Origin: an uncultured Verrucomicrobiae bacterium
GTDB taxonomy: Bacteria; Verrucomicrobiota; Verrucomicrobiia; Palsa-1439
Direction of reading: 5' to 3'
DNA: 5,620 bases
NCBI GenBank assembly: GCA_937927265.1
Contig: CALBCO010000139.1
Span: 1 to 5,620, forward strand
Shown here: piece by piece, positions 1 through 4,901 of the stretch
How positions within the stretch are numbered: position 1 is the first letter of the stretch
Layout of the letters: the number at the start of each line of letters is the position of its first letter
The notes under the pieces: generated by a model
The model's database searches: none
What the model saw: the letters and a program-made list of their open reading frames with translations, nothing else
Told to the model about the DNA's origin: nothing
Translations under genes and position numbers: made by a program

Positions 1-783
1 GCCGCCGCCTTGGAACGCGAGGCGTGTCGGCAGGTTCAGCGCGGTCAAGCCCACCGCGATGCGATGAATGCCCGTCTCGACGACTGGGACACCCTGGTTG
101 TGAAGGCGCAACAGGCGGCCCAGTCTGCACTGGCCACTCCGTTCACAAGAGGCATCGAGATTGATACGTGGAACATTCAGAAGCGCGACGGGGGGGGACA
201 AACCACTGCTTTGACGCAGGCCGGCCAACCGCCGTCGCGCTGGCATTGGCTCTGCGGCGCGACCGTATTCCGTTGCGATCAACGAGGCCAGACCGCCGGC
301 GAACGCGCGGTCATCACCGAACGCAGCCACGTGATGACGCGCGGCGGCGTGGACACCTTGCGCACGTTGCTGTGGGCCGAGGCGGAGCGGCGCGGCTGGG
401 GGAAGCAGCGCAGGTGTTGGTCGTGGCCGGCGGGGCGGTGTGGATTTCGAACCTGGTGGCCGATCGGTTTAGGCAGGCGCACCAATGGTTGGACGACTTC
501 CACGCCAGCCAACCTTTGTGGGCAGTGCATGGGGAAGGCACGCGCGAAGCACGGGCTTGGGTTGAGCCGCTGTTGGAACAACTGCGCGGCGGACAGGCGG
601 CGAAGGTGATTGGGCGGTTGGAACAATTCAGTGAAGGGGCAGCGGCGCGATCGCATTGCGTTGTCGGCAACACTAATGTCAGTTCAGGCGACCCGGTCAA
701 TTCTGGAATACGCGTGGAGACGAATCGTGGTCGGTGCTGCAAGAGTACTGGCACAATGGTGCTGGGCTCTGTTGTTCCCGCAC
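1..783 (+). pseudogene. Degenerate ISKra4-family transposase (5' end outside window)
   Basis: This is a broken DDE-type transposase whose intact relatives cut and join IS ends. Frame 1 is open from the left edge and carries family-like stretches: EIDTWNIQKRD (157-189), then RWHW, DQRGQTAGERAVITER and TRGGVDTL. Near 393-400 the homology moves to frame 3, giving LGEAAQVLVVAGGAVWISNL, then DRF, HQWLDDFHASQPLWAV and ARAWVEPLLEQLR, to RLEQ at about 626. After an apparent internal deletion it resumes in frame 2 at 638 as GSGAIALRCRQH, then a TAA at 674-676, then CQFRRPGQFWNTRGDE and VLQEYWHNG. The family-like end LLFPH (769-783) is in frame 1, so there is another shift near 760. The second expected catalytic Asp (ADGAVW in relatives) is Gly at 429-431, and the Glu expected after GSGA(I/V) is gone. 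The family call is from remembered motifs and is quite secure; exact lesion positions are approximate. Confidence 0.85.
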
Positions 784-846
784 ATGAGCTGCAGTGATCC
801 TTGCCCGCAACTGAGATTAGTCAGTAATACCCCCCGTAAAAGCTGA
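1..846 (+). mobile_element. Insertion sequence relic, ISKra4 family, right-hand portion
   Basis: The transposase pseudogene marks this as the remains of an insertion sequence. The left end lies outside the window. The right end cannot be fixed: the last frame of the relic stays open to a TGA at 844-846, and a TAATA followed by six C (825-835) sits just past the conserved coding end and might lie near the terminal repeat. That placement is a guess, because no left end is available to pair with it and no target duplication can be seen. No passenger gene is present. Confidence 0.6.
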
Positions 847-1053
847 TTTGCTCCTGACGAAAAGTGTGGGGCGGGAAACAACGCCGCTCGTCGTGCAGAC
901 AAAAGCGATCGCTTCCGGATCCGGTGTCGAGATATCGAGGCCGGAAAGAAAGAGTTGCCTCATGCCTGATTAGGTAGGCCGCTCAGAACCTGTACACCCC
1001 AACTGAGGTTTTCGCACCCTGTTAATGGACGACTGGCGCGTGCTCATTTGTAT
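847..1053. other. Gene-free stretch between IS relic and secreted-protein gene
   Basis: No open frame here has a ribosome binding site or a recognisable product. Apart from the palindrome cluster at 903-938, nothing structured was found. It may include the non-coding right end of the insertion sequence and the original upstream region of the next gene. Confidence 0.5.
903..938. repeat. Three adjacent palindromes
   Basis: AAGCGATCGCTT (903-914, perfect 12 bp) is followed immediately by CCGGATCCGG (915-924, perfect 10 bp). After two bases comes TCGA-GATA-TCGA (927-938), an inverted repeat with 4-base arms. In addition, TTCCGG at 913-918 pairs with CCGGAA at 941-946, so one larger alternative stem is possible. 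It lies about 115 bases upstream of the likely promoter of the secreted-protein gene. It could be an operator, a protein-binding site or an IS-end structure; the sequence alone does not decide. Confidence 0.5.
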
Positions 1054-1080
1054 TTGACAATTTGCAGTTATTGGTATTAA
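1054..1080 (+). promoter_or_regulatory. Probable sigma70-type promoter of the secreted-protein gene
   Basis: A perfect -35 hexamer TTGACA (1054-1059) is followed after 15 bases by TATTAA (1075-1080, 4 of 6 to consensus). TGG at 1072-1074 supplies an extended -10 (TGn). The spacer is shorter than the usual 16-18 bases, which the extended -10 could offset. The region is AT-rich against a GC-rich background. Transcription would begin near 1087, giving a leader of about 25 bases. Confidence 0.5.
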
Positions 1081-1086
1081 GTTGCC

Positions 1087-1103
1087 CCTTGAAAATCAAG
1101 GAG
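1087..1103 (+). promoter_or_regulatory. Ribosome binding site inside a leader hairpin
   Basis: CCTTGA (1087-1092) and TCAAGG (1096-1101) form a perfect 6-bp stem with an AAA loop. The Shine-Dalgarno AAGGAG (1098-1103) lies mostly in the 3' arm, 8 bases before the ATG at 1112. The strong ribosome binding site is seen directly and decides the start of the next gene. Whether the short stem masks it in vivo is inference. Confidence 0.55.
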
Positions 1104-1111
1104 ACAAGAAC

Positions 1112-1528
1112 ATGAAACGACTGGTGGTCATTTTGATTGGGATGGGCGCTCTGGTAACGATGGTGGTGCTTTCTGCTGTTGCGAAACCTTTAACTGCCGA
1201 AGAGAAAGAAGAACTGGCTCGGAATCGGGCTTTGGCACAGGAGGCGATCACTTTTCAAGCCATTGCCGCCAGTAACGCGCGCAACCCTGGTAGCCCTGTT
1301 GGGCCACCGCAGAAGGTCACACTCTGCCATAAAGGGCGCACCATCAGCGTTCCCGAACCCGCTGTAGCAGCTCACTTGGCACACGGCGATACGCTTGGGC
1401 CATGTCCGGGCGGAAACGAACGGGGTAATAACGGGGTGGGAAACGGCGAGGACCCGCAACCGCCTGGCAACCCGCCAGTCAATGACGGTCCGGGCACCGG
1501 CCCCGGTAATCCCGGCAATCGCAAATAG
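1112..1528 (+). CDS. Small secreted protein with Cys/His motif and Gly/Pro/Asn-rich tail
   Basis: The 138-residue product has an unknown function. The start at 1112 is chosen for its AAGGAG 8 bases upstream and because it begins a clear signal peptide (MKRL, hydrophobic residues 4-20, AVA at 22-24 as likely cleavage site); a TTG at 1082 would precede that peptide with polar residues. The mature part opens with a charged, probably helical segment (about 28-54). Next comes KVTLCHKGRTISV and then AAHLAHGDTLGPC, with Cys72, His73, His88, His91 and Cys98 arranged as C-H-x14-H-x2-H-x6-C. This could be a metal site or a disulfide-closed loop. Residues 99-138 are low-complexity GN/PPGN/GPGNPGN. Similar Cys/His segments and tails are remembered from other secreted bacterial proteins of unknown role, but no family name can be given. 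It is separated by 61 bases from the polysaccharide gene downstream, and a functional link is unproven. Confidence 0.85.
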   Translation: MKRLVVILIGMGALVTMVVLSAVAKPLTAEEKEELARNRALAQEAITFQAIAASNARNPGSPVGPPQKVTLCHKGRTISVPEPAVAAHLAHGDTLGPCPGGNERGNNGVGNGEDPQPPGNPPVNDGPGTGPGNPGNRK

Positions 1529-1551
1529 GATGGTCCAACACGTTTTCGAGC

Positions 1552-1580
1552 TTGGCAGTTTTTTCGCCTACAGCTAATCT
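1552..1580 (+). promoter_or_regulatory. Possible promoter directly before the O-antigen ligase gene
   Basis: TTGGCA (1552-1557, 5 of 6 to the -35 consensus) and TAATCT (1575-1580, only 3 of 6 to the -10) are separated by 17 bases. Transcription would start about 1587, just before the ATG at 1590, giving an almost leaderless message. That would fit the absence of a Shine-Dalgarno sequence there. The weak -10 keeps this tentative. Confidence 0.25.
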
Positions 1581-1589
1581 TACCCCCCA

Positions 1590-3479
1590 ATGAGAGGGGT
1601 GTTTAATGTCGCCTTGCTGGTCTGCACCACCATTCTCTTGGTGGTTGCTGTCATGGTTTTTGGTGGCGTCCTACTTCCGTACGCCGCCCCTCTGTATCTG
1701 ACAGGTGCTGCGCTCGCCTTGTTGTGGGCGGCAAAACTTTTTCTCATTGAACCCGTCTCTTGGACACGTTCGCCGATGCATTGGCCGGTGCTCGGATTTG
1801 CCGTGTATGCATTCGTTCGTTATCTGACTGGGACGATTGGTTATGACGGTCGCATTGAACTACTCAATCTCAGCTTAGCGGTGTTGGTTTATTTCGTTGC
1901 AGCCACGACGTTGCGTCGCGACCGTGACAGGACTGTGCTGGTCTTGACACTCGCGCTCTTGGGCTTTTTCCAAGCCGTCCATGGTCTCTGGCAATTCACA
2001 TCCAAAAGCAACTTGGTCTTCCATCTCGACCGTCATTTTCAATATCAGGGCCGTGCCTCCGGGGCATTCTTCAACCCGAATCATCTGGCGGGTTTTTTGG
2101 AAATCATTCTGGCAGTGCTCTTGGCACACATTGTCATCCACTGGTCTGGCGCGCGCCGCCTGCAACAACAAACGCTGCACAAGCTGCTCCAGTTTTACTG
2201 CGCGCTCTTTGTCTTGGCGGGGCTGTATGCCACCCTGTCCCGCGCGGCTTGGATTTCGTTTGGCACCGGTGTGGTGGCGTTTCTGCTTTGGTGCTGGTAC
2301 TCCCGCGACCTGTCGCCGCGCGTCGTGGATGTTGCACTCGGCGTGGTGCTGATTGTGGGCCTCGTGCTCCTCAGCCGCCCCTCGCTGCGGCAACGATTTG
2401 CCGACACCTTCACGTTGAACCCCCATTATACCTTTGAAACCTCCGCAGTCGAAGTGCGCGATACGACGGCCGGAGGGCGAACTTTAATGTGGAAGTCCAC
2501 CTGGCAGATGGTGCGCGACCATCCGTGGTTCGGTCTTGGCCCCGGCATGTGGCGATGGATTCATCTCGCTTACCGGGATCCGCGCCTACAAATCCGTCCC
2601 GAGTATGCCCACAACGATCTCCTCCAATTGGGCGCGCAATACGGCAGCGTGGGCTGGCTGCTCGCCGCCACGGCGCTAGCGTTTTTCTTCACTCAGGTTG
2701 CCTGCCTCGCACGACAATCGCACTCGTCCAGCGAACGCGCTTTCGCGCTGGGCACGGCCACCGCCGTGACCGCGTTGCTCGTGCATTCTCTGGCGGATTT
2801 CAACCTCCAAATCCCCGCCAATGCGCTCCTGCTGGCAACGCTCATGGGCATGACCATCGCCATGGGGCGGGGCAACAACTCGCGCTGGCGCAGCACCTGG
2901 CCGCGCGCCGCCAAGTGGACCACCGGCTTGGTCTTGATTGCCTTGGCGTGGTTTCTTGGCTGGTGCGGAACGCGAACGGCCTTGGCCAGCCGGGCCGTCC
3001 AGGCCGGCAACGACGCCCGCGCCATGTTCCACTGGGACATCGCGCTGGATCATTACGCGCGCGCACTGCGACTCGACGCCCGGTCGCCCGAGGTGTACGC
3101 CGCCATCGGGGAACTCTACCGAGTTCGCAGTGCCTTGGCCGACGCACCGTCTGAAGAATCTGATCGCCGTCGCTTCGCCCGCGAAGCCATGGATGCCTTC
3201 CGACGCGCCCTCCTGCTCAATCCCTATGATTCCGACACGTTGTTGCGGTTGGCCTCGGCCTGCGAGCTGGCCGCGGATCTGCCACAAGCCCGTGCTGCCT
3301 ACGACGAGGCATTGCGCATGGACCCGCAAAATGGATTTGCCCATTTTCGGCGCGGGCTTTTCCATTACCGCAACAACGAACGCGCCTCCGCTCTGGAAGC
3401 CTTCACCAAGGCACATCAACTTCTGCCGGCCGATCCCACCATCAATCTGCACTTGAAAGCCCTGTCGCAACCAGAGTAA
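1590..3479 (+). CDS. O-antigen ligase/polymerase (Wzy_C family) with C-terminal TPR region
   Basis: This 629-residue inner-membrane protein probably polymerises or ligates undecaprenyl-linked glycan on the periplasmic side. About 12 hydrophobic segments span residues 5-262 and 353-462. Family-like motifs are GAFFNPNHLAGFLE (158-171), LSRAAW (216-221), GGRTLMWKSTW (295-305) with HPWFGLGPGMW (311-321), YAHNDLLQLGAQYG (339-352) in the large periplasmic loop, and HSLADFNLQIPANA (399-412). Residues 479-625 hold about three to four TPR-like helical hairpins (ALDHYARALRLDARSPEVY, AMDAFRRALLLNPYDSDTL, ARAAYDEALRMDPQNGFAHF, ALEAFTKAHQLLPADP). The ATG at 1590 is the first possible in-frame start, since TAA lies at 1575-1577; it lacks a good ribosome binding site. 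Waa-type ligase, Wzy-type polymerase and protein O-glycosyltransferase (PglL-like) cannot be told apart from sequence; the LPS neighbours favour the first two. Confidence 0.88.
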   Translation: MRGVFNVALLVCTTILLVVAVMVFGGVLLPYAAPLYLTGAALALLWAAKLFLIEPVSWTRSPMHWPVLGFAVYAFVRYLTGTIGYDGRIELLNLSLAVLVYFVAATTLRRDRDRTVLVLTLALLGFFQAVHGLWQFTSKSNLVFHLDRHFQYQGRASGAFFNPNHLAGFLEIILAVLLAHIVIHWSGARRLQQQTLHKLLQFYCALFVLAGLYATLSRAAWISFGTGVVAFLLWCWYSRDLSPRVVDVALGVVLIVGLVLLSRPSLRQRFADTFTLNPHYTFETSAVEVRDTTAGGRTLMWKSTWQMVRDHPWFGLGPGMWRWIHLAYRDPRLQIRPEYAHNDLLQLGAQYGSVGWLLAATALAFFFTQVACLARQSHSSSERAFALGTATAVTALLVHSLADFNLQIPANALLLATLMGMTIAMGRGNNSRWRSTWPRAAKWTTGLVLIALAWFLGWCGTRTALASRAVQAGNDARAMFHWDIALDHYARALRLDARSPEVYAAIGELYRVRSALADAPSEESDRRRFAREAMDAFRRALLLNPYDSDTLLRLASACELAADLPQARAAYDEALRMDPQNGFAHFRRGLFHYRNNERASALEAFTKAHQLLPADPTINLHLKALSQPE

Positions 3480-3506
3480 TCTCCGCGCAGTGGGAAGCTA
3501 ACGATC

Positions 3507-3686
3507 ATGTCCACAACCACGAAACCGCAGAAGACACTCCGCCGGCACCGCCGCATTCGTCTTCGCGACTGGCCGGAATTTCTCTGGCTACTGATCACCA
3601 GTCCGACCTTCCGCGGCTCGCCCAACAAGCGGCGGGCTTACATCGAGTACCGCACAACCAAGCTCTCGACCCGCCATTATTCCTGA
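3507..3686 (+). CDS. Small basic protein of unknown function upstream of lpxK
   Basis: A 59-residue reading frame starts at ATG 3507 with GGGAAG (3492-3497) 9 bases upstream. It lies 27 bases after the ligase stop and 54 bases before lpxK. The product is strongly basic: about 15 Lys/Arg against 3 Asp/Glu. It has an Arg-rich N-terminal third (LRRHRRIRLR, 11-20), a short aromatic-hydrophobic patch DWPEFLWLLITSPTF (21-35) too short for a full membrane span, and a basic end with YIEYRTTKLSTRHYS. Third codon positions are mostly G or C, as in the flanking genes, which supports real coding. No family is recognised. Its place among inner-membrane lipid A enzymes suggests a peripheral membrane or accessory role, which is inference only. 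Confidence 0.65.
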   Translation: MSTTTKPQKTLRRHRRIRLRDWPEFLWLLITSPTFRGSPNKRRAYIEYRTTKLSTRHYS

Positions 3687-3696
3687 GCGACAATCC

Positions 3697-3708
3697 GTCA
3701 AGCTTGAC
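3697..3708. repeat. Perfect 12-bp palindrome before lpxK
   Basis: GTCAAGCTTGAC is a perfect palindrome within the 54-base gap between the small basic gene and lpxK, centred about 39 bases before the lpxK ATG. No U-run follows and the self-complementary sequence has no loop, so it is not a terminator. A dimeric regulator site is possible; chance is also possible. Confidence 0.4.
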
Positions 3709-3740
3709 CCTCCCGGAGACGTGCGGCAGTATGAGCGTCC

Positions 3741-4901
3741 ATGTGGCAATGGACTGAAAACGTCGAGCAATACGTGCTCGACGTCATCTTTGAGCGGCGC
3801 CGGGATTTCGGCGCCCGGCTGACGCGCACGGCGTTGTTTGGGATCTCAAAGATCTATGAGGCTGCCGTCCAGTTCCGGTTATTTCTATGGAAGAATCGTA
3901 TTTTCCGCGACCACACGCTCGGCTGCCAAGTCGTCAGCATCGGCAACCTCACAGTCGGCGGCACCGGCAAGACGCCGGTCGTCGAAGTCTTCGCCCGGGC
4001 CCTGCAACAAGCCGGACGCCGCGTGGCCATCCTCTCGCGCGGTTACAAAAGCACCCCGCGACCGCTCTGGCAACGCATCCTCACCAAGATCACTTTTCAA
4101 GACGATCAAATCCCCCCCAAAATCGTGTCGGATGGCCATTCGTTGTTGCTCGACAGCGCCCAAGCCGGGGACGAACCCTACATGCTCGCCTCCAATCTCA
4201 AAGACGTGGTGGTCCTGGTGGACAAAAACCGGGTCAAAGCCGGACGCTACGCAATTTCCAAGTTTGGCTGCGACACATTGTTGCTCGATGACGGATTTCA
4301 GTACCTGGCTCTCAAGAGCCGACTCGATATCTGCCTCGTGGACCGCCACAATCCTTTCGGCAATCACTACCTGCTTCCGCGCGGCACATTGCGCGAACCC
4401 ATCGCCAACCTCAAACGCGCCCACTATATTTTCATTACCAAATGTAACGACCGCGGCGCCAGAAAACTCCGCCGCTACATCCGCGACTACAACGCTCGCG
4501 CGGAAATCATCGAATGCACTCACCAGCCACTCTACTTGCAAGACGTCTTCAGCGGCGAACGACAGGAGCTCAGTTATCTGCGCGGGCGCAACGTCGCAGC
4601 CATTTCCGGCATCGCCATGCCCGAAAGCTTTGAAAACGGTCTGCGTGATCTCGGTGCCAACGTCATTTACGCCAAACGCTACGCCGACCATCACCGCTAC
4701 ACCCAACAAGAAATCCTCAACATGATCAACCGCAGCCTCAAACGCGGCGCGACGGCCATCCTCACCACCGAAAAAGACGCCGTCCGCTTTCCCAAGATTG
4801 ACCGCCGCGACATCCCCCTCTACTATTTGCGCGTTGAAATCCGCATCATCGCCGGCGCCAAGGACTTTCAAGATGCCGTCACCCGAATCTGCCATCGTTA
4901 A
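3741..4901 (+). CDS. lpxK: Tetraacyldisaccharide 4'-kinase (lipid A kinase)
   Basis: LpxK phosphorylates the 4' position of the tetraacylated disaccharide 1-phosphate with ATP to make lipid IVA, at the cytoplasmic face of the inner membrane. The 386-residue product carries the P-loop SIGNLTVGGTGKTP (66-79), LSRGYKS (98-104), GDEPYMLA (143-150), DKNR (161-164), LLLDDGFQY (180-188) with the acidic pair Asp183-Asp184, LLPRGTLREP (211-220), DHH (316-318) and TTEKDAVRFP (342-351). The Asp of GDEP and a His of DHH match the catalytic pair reported for Aquifex LpxK. It is longer than E. coli LpxK (about 328), mainly in a roughly 55-residue N-terminal membrane-associated region and in the segment between SRGYKS and GDEP. 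The ATG at 3741 is the first in-frame start after TGA at 3732-3734; its ribosome binding site is poor. All key residues are present, so it should be active. Confidence 0.96.
   Translation: MWQWTENVEQYVLDVIFERRRDFGARLTRTALFGISKIYEAAVQFRLFLWKNRIFRDHTLGCQVVSIGNLTVGGTGKTPVVEVFARALQQAGRRVAILSRGYKSTPRPLWQRILTKITFQDDQIPPKIVSDGHSLLLDSAQAGDEPYMLASNLKDVVVLVDKNRVKAGRYAISKFGCDTLLLDDGFQYLALKSRLDICLVDRHNPFGNHYLLPRGTLREPIANLKRAHYIFITKCNDRGARKLRRYIRDYNARAEIIECTHQPLYLQDVFSGERQELSYLRGRNVAAISGIAMPESFENGLRDLGANVIYAKRYADHHRYTQQEILNMINRSLKRGATAILTTEKDAVRFPKIDRRDIPLYYLRVEIRIIAGAKDFQDAVTRICHR
4860..4864 (+). promoter_or_regulatory. Ribosome binding site for waaF inside lpxK
   Basis: AAGGA at 4860-4864 lies 8 bases before the ATG at 4873. 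It is the best Shine-Dalgarno of the envelope cluster and sets the start of the heptosyltransferase within the end of lpxK, implying translational coupling. Confidence 0.7.

Noticed and set aside
190..197. Run of eight G as a possible programmed frameshift site in the transposase
   Set aside because: Family-like sequence continues in frame 1 on both sides of the run, so no shift occurs there; the real shift lies near 396 in a decayed gene.
1496..1507. Inverted repeat ACCGGCCCCGGT
   Set aside because: It falls within codons for the Gly/Pro-rich tail and follows from that codon composition; no U-run follows.
1533..1564. Possible terminator after the secreted-protein gene
   Set aside because: A T6 run (1559-1564) follows, but the only stem is CCAA/TTGG with mismatches inside, too weak to call an intrinsic terminator.
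1875..2426. 183-codon minus-strand frame in the ligase gene
   Set aside because: It is a shadow of the Wzy_C coding sequence, with no ribosome binding site or protein motif that stands on its own.
2676..3470. 264-codon open frame on the minus strand
   Set aside because: It is antisense to the ligase/TPR coding region, is Gly/Gln/Arg-rich, has no motif, and is explained by third-position GC of the real gene.
3704..3735. TTGACC and TATGAG as a promoter for lpxK
   Set aside because: The spacing would be 20 bases and the -10 match is poor. The TTGAC is part of the palindrome at 3697-3708.
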